Source of the DNA: Spiroplasma sabaudiense Ar-1343
GTDB lineage: Bacteria; Bacillota_I; Bacilli_A; Mycoplasmatales; Mycoplasmataceae
Length of the DNA stretch: 64,000 nt
Direction of reading: 5' to 3'
Assembly: GCF_000565215.1 (NCBI RefSeq)
Contig: NZ_CP006934.1
Coordinates: 558,001 to 622,000, forward strand
Made by a program: the position numbers and the translations under genes. Below the pieces are notes generated by a model that saw nothing but the letters and a program-made list of their open reading frames with translations, did not search any database and was not told the DNA's origin. This document shows, piece after piece, positions 10,645-20,933 of this stretch. Position 1 is the first letter of the stretch, and each line of letters begins with the position of its first letter.

Positions 10645-11532
10645 GCCATTTAACTCTGGAAAATTATCAATAAAAACACCATTTTTTAGCATTTCTATTT
10701 CTGGTCCGTAGGGACTAACATCATTTACTCATGGAGTTTCCAAAACAACTGGAACTTTTCTAATTAAAGGGTGCTGCAAAACCTTTAAGAGTGATTCAAA
10801 ACCAATTTTACCATAACCAATATTGGCATGACGGTCTTTTCGAGCCCCCTCTTCATTTAAGGAGTCATTTAAATGAACAGCGAAAAGCTTATTAATTCCA
10901 ACTATAGCATCAAATTCTTGAATTACTTGGTCAAAATTATTTTTTATTGAATATCCAGCATCATTTAAATGACATGTGTCAAAGCAAACCCCAACATATT
11001 CTGGATGATCAAGTCGTTCAATAATGTATTTAAAATCTTCGAATTTAGTACAAATTTCGTTTCCTTTTCCAGCCATTGTTTCAAGGGCGATTTTGACTTT
11101 TTGCCCAGGAACAATAACTTTATTTAACCCCAAGATTAGTTGGTCTAAAGCTTGATTTAATGGAACTCCCAGTGAGCTACCTGGATGCAAAACAAGGGTT
11201 GGAATACCAATTGCACTAACTCTTTGAATTTCTTCGGTTAACATTTTTACACCAAACTCAAAGGTTTCAGGCTTTAAAGAATTTGCTAAATTTATTGTAT
11301 ATGGTCCATGAACAATTAAATTATTAATATCAATTTTATTTTCTAAAAGTAGCTGCTGAAACTCATTTATGAAAAGTTGTTCGACTGGTGTTCGACGGTT
11401 ATTTTGAGGTGCTCCTGTAAAAATCATAAATGTGTTTGCCTTTACTTTGAGCGCTTCTTTAACCGAGCCTACAAGATAATTTCCTGGTTTATTCATGCTT
11501 ACATGACAACCTAAAAGATATTTTGATTCCAT
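10642..11532 (-). CDS. nfo: Endonuclease IV (AP endonuclease)
   Basis: This 296-residue protein is the zinc-dependent AP endonuclease of base excision repair. The family pattern is clear: LLGCHVSMNKPGN, MIFTGAPQNNRR, LIVHGPYTINLAN, LVLHPGSSLG, IALETMAGKGNEICTKFED, VCFDTCHLNDAGY and VHLNDSLNEEGARKDRHANI, which give the His, Asp and Glu ligands of the three-metal site. A UGA-Trp at 10729 leads to the final PYGPEIEMLKN. ATG 11532 is 26 bases after the ribF stop. The stop at 10642 lies inside a hairpin. Confidence 0.96.
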
Positions 11533-11558
11533 ATAATTTTCTTTCTATTGAACTATGG

Positions 11559-12479
11559 TTATAATTCACTATTTTTTTTCTGATCTATAGTTGCAATAAT
11601 TTTATTGGCATTTTTTAAATCTTTTTCTAATAAAATTTTTAATTCTTCTAGACTACTGATTTTTTGATTTGCTCGAAGGTATTTAATCGGCTTTACCCTA
11701 ACTAGCCAGCCATAAATTTCTAAATCAAAATCAAGAATAAAAGTTTCGAAAAGACTTTCACCTTCATTGTTAGTTCAATAGTCACTTAAGCCATAAAATT
11801 TTTTAGGTTCTAAAGTTCTAACTTCGATTTCTGTTAAATAAACCCCCTCAATCAATGGGAGTTTCTTATCAATTTTTTGATTAGCAGTTGGAAAGCCAAT
11901 TTTTCTTCCCAGTTGCTTTCCTGTTAAAATAAATTCCTCAAAAGTATAGTTAACTCCAGTTTTTTCAAAAAATTTATCGAACTGATTAGTTTTTAAAAGT
12001 TTTAATAAATCATTTTTTTCTTCATTAATAACTTTTGGTAGAATTAAACTCTCTTGTTCAAAACAAGACACTCAATGAGGTTTAATTAAACCTTTATCAA
12101 ATAAAGTAAAACTCTCATCATATAAACAGCCTTTTGTATTTAAGTTTATTTTCATTAAATTAAATTCATCAAGTCATTGCTGCGCCTCAGAATTGAAAAA
12201 TAATTTGTTGTAGTAGTAAATTATTAAATAATCCACTTTGCTTTGATGAAATTTTTCTACCAAATTTTTTTCGTTTCATAAGCGATTTGATTCTATATAG
12301 TCTTTTTTGAAAATAACAACGGCTGTTTTTAAATTTCTTTTTTTACCCTCTTCGTATAACTTATCAATTTGTTGATTATGATTATTTGTTCAATTTCCCA
12401 AATCAGAAATCAAGACTAAATTTGGTTCCAAATTATATAACATTCTCGCTAAAGGATTATAATAAATAACTGTTTGCAT
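11559..12479 (-). CDS. ribF: Bifunctional riboflavin kinase / FAD synthetase
   Basis: RibF makes FMN and FAD from riboflavin. The C-terminal flavokinase domain is clear: FILTGKQLGRKIGFPTANQ carries the GFPTAN nucleotide motif, and EGVYLTEI and a UGA-Trp before TNNEGESLFETFILDF follow, with the catalytic Glu region. The N-terminal nucleotidyltransferase domain is degenerate: the usual GxFDGxHxGH signature appears as LGNWTNNHNQQIDKL. ATG 12479 has GCATAGGAGATT upstream. The stop is UAA 11559. At 306 residues the length is normal. Mycoplasmal RibF proteins are often divergent, so both activities are possible, but the FAD synthetase half is less certain. Confidence 0.86.
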
Positions 12480-12496
12480 AATAATCTCCTATGCTA

Positions 12497-12736
12497 CTAT
12501 CTTGACCCAAAGACTATACGATTTTTTCAAGCATTAAATCTCTTTTTATCATTTAAATCAAATAATAAATCACAAACCACGCAACTATAAGTTGCTGGGG
12601 GGTTATTTAATTTTAGTTCAAAATGTTGACAAGAATTTAGTTGTTTATTTACAGTATATGGGGTTGAAAAATTAGGTATCTCTACTTCTCTTTTGGTTGG
12701 TAAATTGCAGATATAGTTTATATTTTTTTTCTTCAT
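12497..12736 (-). CDS. Small Cys-rich protein, possible zinc ribbon
   Basis: I take ATG 12736 (MKKKNINYICNLPTK) as start; an in-frame ATG at 12772 would add 12 basic residues and overlap the preceding SDR gene by 20 bases. The 79-residue protein has Cys and His spaced as C-N-L-P, then SCQHFELKLNN, then YSCVVCDLLFD, which could bind zinc. A UGA-Trp lies at 12527 and the stop is UAG 12497. I do not recognise the family. It sits 17 bases upstream of ribF in the same operon. Confidence 0.65.
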
Positions 12737-12752
12737 ATTATTAAGCACTCTC

Positions 12753-13481
12753 TTATATTTTCTGATTGACATGAGAAATCACCAACTCTTTAATGCAGAC
12801 ATGTTGTGGTAATTGATACATGTAATAAATTTGATCGGCAATTTCAGCACTAGTCAAACCATTATTTATTTCTTTTTTGATATTTTTATATTGCAAAACT
12901 AATTCAGGGTTTTTGCTAGTATCTAGTAAATTAGAATCAACAATTGCTGGGGCAATAATTGAAATTCTAACTCCACTTCCAGAAACTTCTCTTCTAACAG
13001 CCTCGCTAACAGCGTGCACCCCAAATTTTGAAGCATTATACACCGCTCGTCAATCACTAGTTCAACGCCCAGCTACCGAGCCAACGTTTATTATTGTTCC
13101 TAAATGATTTTCTACCATTTTTGGCAAGACAGCGTCCATTCCGTTTATAATACCCTTTAAATTAATATCGATCATATCCATTTTTTCTTGTCGATCTTGT
13201 TTCAAGTATCAATCGATTGGCATTATTCCTGCATTGTTAATTAAAAGTTCCACTGGCCCAAAATCAATTTCCGCATCTTTTATCGCCTTGCTAAGTTCAT
13301 CAAAATTTCTAACATCAACTTTTGAGCAAATAGAATTTGGTAAATTCAAACTTTGCAATATTTCCAATCGCCTTGCCATTAAAAGAACAGGGAAACCTTT
13401 TTGCGAAAAAAGTTTAGCACATTCTAATCCAATACCACTACTAGCCCCAGTAATGGCAATTAAAGGTTTATTGTTTTTCAT
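12753..13481 (-). CDS. Short-chain dehydrogenase/reductase (SDR family)
   Basis: This 242-residue protein is a classical SDR: the Rossmann motif ITGASSGIGLECAK, the adenine-ring motif LLINNAGIMPID, catalytic Ser in INVGSVAGR, and the YxxxK pair in YNASKFGVHAVSEAVRREV. It should reduce a carbonyl or oxidise an alcohol with NAD(P). The substrate cannot be read from the sequence; the nearest familiar type is the YdfG/YoxD-like group of dehydrogenases acting on small hydroxy acids. Its ribosome site (GGAGGAG) overlaps the stop of the upstream small gene, and the gap is two bases, so translation is coupled. Confidence 0.9.
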
Positions 13482-13483
13482 AT

Positions 13484-13765
13484 TTACTCCTCCATTTTTT
13501 CTTGGTTAGATTTGTAAAATAACAATTGTAATTCTAGAGTTGCAATTTCCTCTTTTGCTTTTCGCAAAGGAATTTGAAAAACAGGGTCAGAATTGCGCTT
13601 TTGTATCATAAAGTAATAAATTAATAAACCTATGAATGGAAGCAAAAATCAAAGTCATAATTTTCCGCGCTTCAGTTTTTCTAATTTTTTTTCTTGGTCA
13701 TATAATTCTGCTAAACGATTCTTGATTTGAGCCAATTCTTCTTGCGATAAATTTTTCTTAATCAT
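13484..13765 (-). CDS. Small single-span membrane protein, 93 residues
   Basis: The sequence, read with UGA as Trp, is a charged N-terminal helix (MIKKNLSQEELAQIKNRLAE, then LYDQEKKLEKLKRGK), one transmembrane segment (LWLWFLLPFIGLLIYYFMI) and a C-terminal helix rich in Glu and Leu. Both Trp codons in the span are UGA, so the gene looks broken under the standard code. The start overlaps the end of the preceding gene by 8 bases and the stop is two bases before the SDR start. I know no family; a membrane anchor or adaptor is plausible. Confidence 0.75.
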
Positions 13766-14462
13766 TGGCAACTTCGACTACTTTTTTCAAAACTCGCTCA
13801 ACTAAAATATCAAGAGATTGTAAAACAATTTTAAGTTCATTAATTTGAGTTAAAAAAATCTGTTGTTCAGAACTCATTTCTAAATCCTTTGTGATTTGAT
13901 TTGTAAAGCTATTTGTTTGCATTCAAACTACCATTTCTTCAACTAAAGCAATTTTTTTAATAAAATCACTTTCTGTGATTATTGAATTAATTTTTTGATG
14001 CAATTCTTTTGAAAAATCATCACTTCATTTCTGAATTTCGCTTTCCTTAATTATTTCCAAAAAATTTTCAAAATAAAAATCTATTTGCTTACTAAAAAAT
14101 GGAATAAAAATTGTTTCAAATGTTGTTGCCGGTGCTGATATTTCATCTGCTGAAATTGGATCTGTGAAATTATTATAATTTACATAGGTTTGATAAAAAT
14201 AGTGGTATCTTTGAATAAATTGTGAAATAACCATTGCCTCATTGAAATTTTCTTCTTTTGCCATTTTCTCAAACAACATTTCCAACTGATTTAAATATTC
14301 CTTGGGTTCTTTACCAGTTGAAATTTTTTGAAATTCCTTAATTACATTTTTATTTATTGCAAAATCTTTGTTATCATTATTTTTTAAAGATTTATAGTCA
14401 TCACTGATAATTTCTCCTATGATAACTTTCATATCGATTACCTCATTAAACTTTTGACTCAT
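13758..14462 (-). CDS. Helical protein of unknown function, 234 residues
   Basis: ATG 14462 follows GGGAGAATTATCAA, a good ribosome site. The protein is hydrophilic and mostly helical: MKVIIGEIISDDYKSLKN, a middle part EAMVISQFIQRYHYFYQTYV, then FETIFIPFFSKQIDFYFENF and, after UGA-Trp 14025, two long helices with heptad character ending VLKKVVEVAND. There is no signal peptide or membrane span. It heads the run of small gene, SDR, Cys-rich protein and ribF, with overlaps or short gaps. I do not recognise it. Confidence 0.75.
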
Positions 14463-14564
14463 TTGATAATTCTCCCTTTTTTCATTACTTTATTATTTTA
14501 ACTCATTTATTTAAATAACTTCATTTTTTATTGTAAAATAATCTTATTATAAAAGGAGAAAAAT

Positions 14565-15350
14565 ATGATTTGAGGAACAATTTTGGCAAGCATTATCGCT
14601 TACTTGCTTGGGAGTATTAGTTTTTCAATAGTTTTTGTAAAATTTAAAACAGGCGGCGATGTCAGAAAAAGCGGAAGCAATAATGCTGGAGCAACAAATG
14701 CGAGTAGAATTTTAGGGAAAAAATGGGGACTTGTAATCGTCTTTCTAGATTTAATGAAAGTTGTTGTAGCATCTTTTATTGCTCTAGCGATTAGTGCAAT
14801 CCCGATTTTTGAGAAAACGTCATTATTTATTCCAGCATTATTTGCCCTAATTGGGCACTGTTATCCAGTCTATTATAAATTCAAAGGCGGGAAGGCAGTT
14901 AGTTGTTTTATCGGATTAATTTTGGTAGCTAATGGTTTTTACGCAGTAATTTTCACAATAGTGTGATGAACAACAATTTTCATTTTTCGTAAAATTAGTG
15001 TTTCATCACTTCTAGCAACAGTTTTAGTTTTAGCTCTTGCTTGAGTTCCTCAAATTTCTAGTTTGACGTTCCCAAGTATTAATGGACATGATTTTCAAGA
15101 AATTTACTTCCAAAATGATTTTGTTAGTCGTCAGACATGAATGAATTATTTGCATAGTTTAACAAGCACCGATTTTTTTGAAAGTTGATTAATTATTAAT
15201 ATTGTTGTAACACTTGGAGGAATTATCTTAATTATTAAGCACCACCAAAATATTGCAAGATTAATAAAAGGCACAGAACCATATTACTTCACTTACAGTA
15301 AAAAAGTAAAACAATCAGAAACAAAAAATAAACAAGAAGAAACAAAATAA
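14565..15350 (+). CDS. plsY: Acyl-phosphate:glycerol-3-phosphate acyltransferase
   Basis: PlsY adds the first acyl chain to glycerol 3-phosphate in phospholipid synthesis and is an integral membrane enzyme. The signature is present: IIAYLLGSISFSIVFVKFK, then DVRKSGSNNAGATNASRILG (the GSxNxGATN loop), HCYPVYYKFKGGKAVSC (the second motif with the phosphate-binding GGK) and several further spans. UGA is Trp at residue 3 and at several later sites. The 261-residue length includes a longer, Lys-rich C-terminal tail (KKVKQSETKNKQEETK) than usual. ATG 14565 has AAAAGGAG nearby. It is the only plus-strand gene in the first 21 kb. Confidence 0.94.
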
Positions 15351-15404
15351 AAACTCAAACTTATTTGTAATAGCATTGCTTTCACAATAGTTCGAGTTTT
15401 TTTA
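15349..15404 (+). terminator. Hairpin terminator after plsY
   Basis: AAAACTC after the stop pairs with GAGTTTT at 15394-15400, with further pairing in the long loop, and is followed by a run of T. It directly follows the plsY stop codon. Confidence 0.7.
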
Positions 15405-15427
15405 ATCTTAAAAAAATTTTATAAATG

Positions 15428-15646
15428 CTAGGCTCCTTTTTTAACCGCATTCATTGTACGTTTAATATCCGCTTCGCTTGGTTTACGCCCCATGCTCATG
15501 TACATTGCTCGTATTTGAGCTTCATTAATTGGAGGGTTGTCTCTCAATTGTTTTTTTACTATTTTTTTTGTAATAAAAAATCCAGAAAAACCACCAACAA
15601 CCAAAGCTAAAATTACTATTATTAAAACTCAATATCATTCTAACAT
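15428..15646 (-). CDS. UPF0154 (YneF-like) small membrane protein
   Basis: The 72-residue product, read with two UGA-Trp at residues 4 and 6, has an N-terminal membrane helix (WVLIIVILALVVGGFSGFFI) and the typical UPF0154 tail TKKIVKKQLRDNPPINEAQI then RAMYMSMGRKPSEADI. This family occurs throughout Firmicutes and Mollicutes, near the transketolase gene in many; its function is unknown. The gene ends 24 bases from the plsY terminator and starts 63 bases downstream of the tkt stop. Confidence 0.9.
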
Positions 15647-15709
15647 TTTTTGTGTTCCCCCTTCTCTATGATTGCTATTTTTAAGAATAACATATCTTTA
15701 AAGAAAATA

Positions 15710-17683
15710 TTATTTTAATTTATCAATTATTTTTTTGGTTAAATTTTCAACAGTGAAACCAAATTCTTTTATTACTTGATCACCTGGTGCTGAATGACCA
15801 AATCTATCTATTCCAAATGCAAAACCATCATCTCCAAGATATTTTCCTCAACCAAAAGTTGTTCCCATTTCAATTGAAAATCTTTGGGTATTTCTTTGAA
15901 TTATTGTGTCTTGGTATTTTTTTTCTTGACGATCAAAAATATTCATTGAAACCATTGAAACCACATTGACGGCTAACTTCTGGTTTTTTTCAAGTTCATC
16001 TTTAATTTTTAAAGCCAGACTAACTTCGCTTCCTGTTGCAATTAATGTTACCTGAGCATTTTTTGATTCTGAAATTAGATAAGCACCTTTACCAACATTT
16101 TTGACAACATCTTTGTGAGCTAATTCAGGCAAATCTTGACGAGTCAAGATAAAAGCACTCGGTTTATTTTTATCATTTAATGCAGTCAAATACGAAGCAT
16201 AAGTCTCTTGGAAATCTGCAGGTCTAAAGACGTTTAGTCCTGGAATACTTCTAAGCATTGCCAATTGTTCTACTGGTTCATGTGTTGGACCGTCTTCACC
16301 AACAGCCACAGAATCATGAGTAAATACATAAAAACTTTGCAATTCCATTAAGGCTGCTAGACGAATTGCTGGTTTCATATAATCTGAAAAGACAAAGAAT
16401 CCCCCCGCAAATGGTAACAGACCAGAGTGGGCAGCAATTCCGTTATTAATAGCAGTCATTCCAAATTCACGCACACCATACATAATGTTACGACCTTGCA
16501 AATTATCTTGATAAAAGTTCCCATCAGCCCCTTTGGCTTTAGTGGACGCTGTTAGGTCAGCACTTCCTCCAATAAACGATGGTACTAGACTGCTAATTTT
16601 ATCCAAAACCTGTCCTGAAGAAACTCGTGTTGCTTGAGGTTTTGAAGGAATCATTGCTTGAAAGTCAGCTTCTGTTACTTGGTATTGTTTTAAAATCCCC
16701 GCTTCGAGTTGAGAAAATTCTTGTGGATAATTTTGCTTGTATTTATTAAAAATTTTATTTCATTGATCATATGCTTCGTGACCACGGTCACCAACAGTTG
16801 CTTTATAATGAGCATAAACTTCCTCATCGATTGTAAATTCTGGATTTGTTCAATTGTAATATTTTTTGACATTGATCAAATCATCTTTTACTGGTTCTCC
16901 ATGAACAGCACTTGTTCCTTGCTTTGTGGCTCCAAGACCAATAATTGTCTTTACTTCAATATAAGTTGGCTTAGTAGATTTTTTAGCACTTTCAAAAGCT
17001 TTTGAAATCTGCGCTAAATCTTCGCCGTCTTTTACTAAAATGGTATTTCAATTTGCTGCTAAAAAACGTTCTTGCATTTTTTCAGATTGCGCAATTTTAA
17101 CTGGTCCATCTAGTTGGATATCATTTGAGTCGTGTAGCACGATTAATTTATTTAAACCATAATTACCCGCAAAAGAGATTGCCTCCTGGGCAATTCCTTC
17201 TTGTAAATCTCCATCTCCAACTAAAACGTATGTAAAATGATTAACAACTTCTAGTTCAGGTTTATTAAATTTACCAGCTAAGTGTTTTTCTGCAACAGCC
17301 ATTCCAACAGCAGCCGCTAAACCTTGACCCAAAGGACCTGTTGTAACTTCAACTCCATCTGTCATCCCAAATTCTGGATGTCCTGGTGTTTTTGAATTTA
17401 GTTGACGAAATTTCTTTAAATCATCAATTTCAACACCAAAACCACTCAAGTGTAAAATTGAATATAGCAAGCCACTCCCGTGACCAGCTGATAGAACAAA
17501 TCGATCGCGGTTAAACCACTTCGGATTGCTTGGGTCAATATTTATATGTTTTGTATAAAGTTCATAAACCATTGGGGCTGCACCCAAAATGATTCCGGGG
17601 TGACCAGAATTAGCTTTGTTAACAGCTTCAACTCCTAAAATTCTTAAACTATTTAGAAATTTGTTTTTTTTATTATCTACCAT
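15710..17683 (-). CDS. tkt: Transketolase
   Basis: Transketolase moves two-carbon units between sugar phosphates with thiamine diphosphate and links glycolysis with pentose phosphate production. The 657 residues show [60 protein letters not shown], the GDG motif [20 protein letters not shown] and NDIQLDG. Further on are [37 protein letters not shown] and LFRPAD-like [15 protein letters not shown]-Trp codons interrupt the frame, including at 17048 and 15848, and the stop is UAA 15710. A 184-base gap with a terminator lies before it, so it starts its own transcript. Confidence 0.97.
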
Positions 17684-17811
17684 TTCATAAATCTCCTTAT
17701 CACTTATTATTATATATCTATTTTAACTAATTTCTAAAATTTCCAAATTTTAATTATTTTTATTTTTATTTTCCAAAATAAAAATTAAATCTAAAAACCT
17801 GTTTCTCAAAT

Positions 17812-17845
17812 AAAAAAACCATTATTTTATTGTAATGGTTTTTTT
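17812..17845 (-). terminator. Hairpin terminator after the UPF0291 gene
   Basis: AAAAAAACCATTA (17812-17824) pairs with TAATGGTTTTTTT (17833-17845) around an 8-base loop. The A and T flanks make it usable on both strands. It ends the yqeG-yqeH-glucokinase-UPF0291 unit before tkt. Confidence 0.85.
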
Positions 17846-17867
17846 AATATTGAAATTTTAAATAAAA

Positions 17868-18071
17868 TTACTTATTGATTTTTTTAGGAGTAATATCTTC
17901 GCCTTTTTCATTGACAACTTTTAAATTATCCAATTGATTTTTAAAACCTTCACGAAAGTTTTTTAAATACTCTTGGCGAAGATTGTCTCGCTCAATTTTT
18001 TCGTCGGGGGTTAAATCACGAGTTTTGGCAATTTTACTTAATTCATTTATTCTAGCAATCAAATTTTGCAT
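17868..18071 (-). CDS. UPF0291 / DUF896 (YnzC-like) protein
   Basis: The 67-residue protein matches the DUF896 family along its length: LIARINELSKIAKTRDLTPD, then EKIERDNLRQEYLKNFREGF, then KNQLDNLKVVNEKGEDITP. It is a two-helix soluble protein of unknown function that is common in Firmicutes. Its ATG shares one base with the stop of the glucokinase gene (TAATG), so translation is coupled. Confidence 0.92.
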   Translation of the reverse strand: MQNLIARINELSKIAKTRDLTPDEKIERDNLRQEYLKNFREGFKNQLDNLKVVNEKGEDITPKKINK

Positions 18072-19033
18072 TATTCACCTTCAATTATTTTTTTGGCAAA
18101 ATAGGCGGCCCCAATAATTCCTGCATCATTTCCCAACTGCGCTGTTTCTAATTTTAAGTCCTTGAAGTAAATTGGCAAAATTAAAGGTTTCAATCCGCAA
18201 CTAATAATGTCTAAAAGTGCCCTACCCATTTTGCTACCTCCCCCACCAATTAAAATAGCCTCAGGATCTAAAGCCTTAATCATTAAAGCCATATGATTTA
18301 ATAACGGCTTATAAATTTTAATTATTAATTCTTTTAAATCTTGGGGGTTATTATTTTCAAAATAAACTCTTGCAATATCAACCATTTCAACATTCTGCGG
18401 GTTTTTAAAATATTTTATTGTCGAATCTTGGGGATGTTTTTTTCAATATAACTTTATCGCTTTACTCAATCCAACAGCACTTGTGGTTGGCTCAATACAA
18501 TGTTTTAAACCACAGTTGCAATCAATATCATGTTGCATATCACCACCATGACCAAATTCACCAGCATAACCATGTTGACCCTCAACAAGATTACCATTTA
18601 TAATGATAGCCCCACCAATACCTGTTCCTAAAGTATAAAATAATACTGATTTATATTTTTTTCCAGAACCAATTCAGAACTCTCCTAAAGCGGCAGCATT
18701 TGCATCATTTAAAACGATAACTTTTTTTTGAAAAATCTTTTCTGCTTCCTCTTTTAAATTGAAGTCAAATCAATTTAAGTTACCAGCTATTTTAACAATT
18801 CCCTCTTGGTGATCAACAAAGCCAGCTGTTGAAAAACCGACGCATTCCAATTCTTGGTAAGAAATTTTTTGTTCTTTTAACTTTTCCATGATTTTTTGAA
18901 AAAGATTTTGCAAAATATTATCAATTTGATTATCTACGATAAAATTAAAAAGCACTTTTCCTTGAAAGTCTATTATTCCAACTTTGGCACTAGTTCCTCC
19001 TAGATCAATGGCTAAAATATTATTTTTATTCAT
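18071..19033 (-). CDS. glcK: ROK family sugar kinase (probable glucokinase)
   Basis: The 320-residue protein is a ROK kinase. It has the phosphate motif AIDLGGTSAKVGIID, the catalytic segment VLNDANAAALGEFW and the LGTGIGGAIIINGQLVEG motif. The zinc site is in the ROK-typical region (GEFGHGGDMQHD, then CNCGLKHCIE), and the C-terminal IGGGGSKMG follows. Its likely role is phosphorylation of glucose that enters without PTS. UGA-Trp codons appear at 18770 and nearby. The ribosome site (TTAAGGAGAACTTT) lies across the yqeH stop. It is co-transcribed with yqeG and yqeH. ROK specificity is inferred, not shown. Confidence 0.88.
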
Positions 19034-19043
19034 AAAGTTCTCC

Positions 19044-20300
19044 TTAAATAATTGCTGGTAGCAACGTTACTTTTATTCCCTGTTCTGTTTTGGGGAAATA
19101 AACAACAATTTTTAAACCAGGATAGGTGTTGAAATTAATTCATCCTAAACCTGAAATGTGCAAATCAATATTTTCACTATTTTTAAAAGTGAATTCCTTT
19201 GATTCAAATACCATATCATTATCTGTTAAACGTGGTGCTAAGATATGACGATTTTTTTTAAAGTATTGTTCAGAATTAACAGCCTTAGTTCTATGAAGTG
19301 GTAAATTTCGATTTACATAGAAATGAAAATTTGTTGCATTTCTTGAGCGATTTTTACTTTGTGGATTCATTCCTTCTTTAAATGTTACTCAGGCAATTCC
19401 ACCATAAAAAATTGTTTGACCAGCCTCTAACTGATAAGTTTTTTGATGAATTTCTTTTGCAAAAAAGAAGAAATCTCAATAAGATGGTGCTGTTGCTGTT
19501 GCAATATGATTGTGTTTTACCAATCCTGGTGTGTCATAAATCGAACTTGATTCTGTAAAGTTAATTTTAATACGGTCAAGAGTAGTATTAACATATTTAG
19601 AAGCAACAATTGATGAAATTTGATTATTAGCTTTTAGTAGCGCATTTATTAAACTAGATTTCCCTGCATTTGATATTCCTACAACATATTGGTCATATTT
19701 AACAGTTAGAATTTCTTGTAGCAGGTTATTAACGTTTGCGCTTTTAAAAGAACTCATTAAAAAAATTGGAGCCCCTTTTAATTTTGTGGATTCAAATAGT
19801 TGTTTAACATAGTTAATAATTTTTTCAGATTTAACTGATTTTGGAAGCAAGTCAATTTTATTAACTACAATGACAACTTCTTTTGTCGCAATTAAAGCCT
19901 CTAATCAAGAGATTCGACTCCCTGGTAAATCGTAAATATCAATTACATAATAGTAACGAATCTTGGCATTATTTTTATTAATGTTATCCAAAATATCAAT
20001 AAAGTCCTTGTCATTGATTTCTTGCTCTACTAAACTATTGTAATATTTTATTTTAAAACATCTCAAACAATAGTCTTGAACCTCAATGTCTTTGACAAAA
20101 CCAGGCTTTCTAGAATCATTTACATGTAAAACATGGCCACAACCAACACATTTTTTTTGCTGTGATTTATTTTGATTTGTAGTGTTTCCTAAGTTGGCAT
20201 CAGTTTCTTTTAAAGCAACTTTTGAGCGACCTTTTTTTGCAAAATTATTTTTACCCGATTCGCTTGCACTCTTAGCTTTATCTTTTTTAAAGAATGTCAT
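19044..20300 (-). CDS. yqeH: Ribosome biogenesis GTPase YqeH
   Basis: YqeH is a circularly permuted GTPase needed for small-subunit assembly. A zinc ribbon comes first (CVGCGHVLHVND, then YCLRCFKIKYYN). The G motifs follow in permuted order: VVNKIDLLPK (G4), then MSSFKSANV (G5-like), VVGISNAGKSSLINALL (G1) and YDTPGLVKHN (G3). The C-terminal part carries FYGGIAWVTFKEG and HLRISGLGW-like DLHISGLGW. It has about 50 extra N-terminal residues, Lys- and Ser-rich, before the zinc ribbon, so it is 418 residues long. UGA-Trp codons join three open stretches. Its start overlaps the end of yqeG by 14 bases, as in Bacillus. Confidence 0.95.
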
Positions 20301-20883
20301 AGTTTCCTCCTAATTCTCCTTCGGTATAAAAACCCTCTTGAAGAATGTTTTTTTGCGATAGTCTTTTATATAAAAATTTTTCAAAAAATCTAACTAATTT
20401 ACTATCATCATTGATTTTACTAATTGGTGAAACCAAGATACTTTTAATATGGGCTCGATTTGCAACCAAAATATCTGTTACAAGTTGATCCCCTATTAAA
20501 ATCATTTCATTGTTCTCAAATGGCAAAATCTTTTTCAAGACTTTCATTTTACCCAAAAGCGGCTTCTTGCAATCTCAAAAATAATTTTCAATTCCGGCCT
20601 TTTTAGCAAAATTTTGAACTCGGCTGCGGACATTATTTGAAAACAATACAAATTCAAATCCGTTATCTTTGACAGATTTGATAAAATTCATTATGTCTGC
20701 GTTGGGTACGCGTTGATTTCAACCAATTAATGTGTTATCTAAATCACATAATATTACTTTAATTCCACTATTTTTTAAACTCGCTAAATTAACTTTTTTA
20801 AAGCTACGTAAATAGATTGAAGGCTTGAAATAGTTTAATAACAAGAAGTTTTTTTGTTGAGTATTACTTTTTCGAGATTTCAC
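20287..20883 (-). CDS. yqeG: YqeG family HAD phosphatase
   Basis: The 198-residue protein has HAD motif I in IKVILCDLDNTLIGWNQ (Trp from UGA), motif II in FEFVLFSNNVRSRV, a Lys in CKKPLLGKM, and motif III/IV in MILIGDQLVTDILVANRAHI. This is the class IIIA phosphatase family that lies beside yqeH in Firmicutes. The start is GTG 20883; there is no in-frame ATG upstream, and AGGACTGGG lies before it. Its substrate is not known for most members; phosphatidylglycerophosphate-type phosphatase activity has been reported for some relatives. Confidence 0.9.
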
Positions 20884-20933
20884 TTTAATTACCCAGTCCT
20901 AACTATTATTTAATTATAATCTATTGGCCGCAA

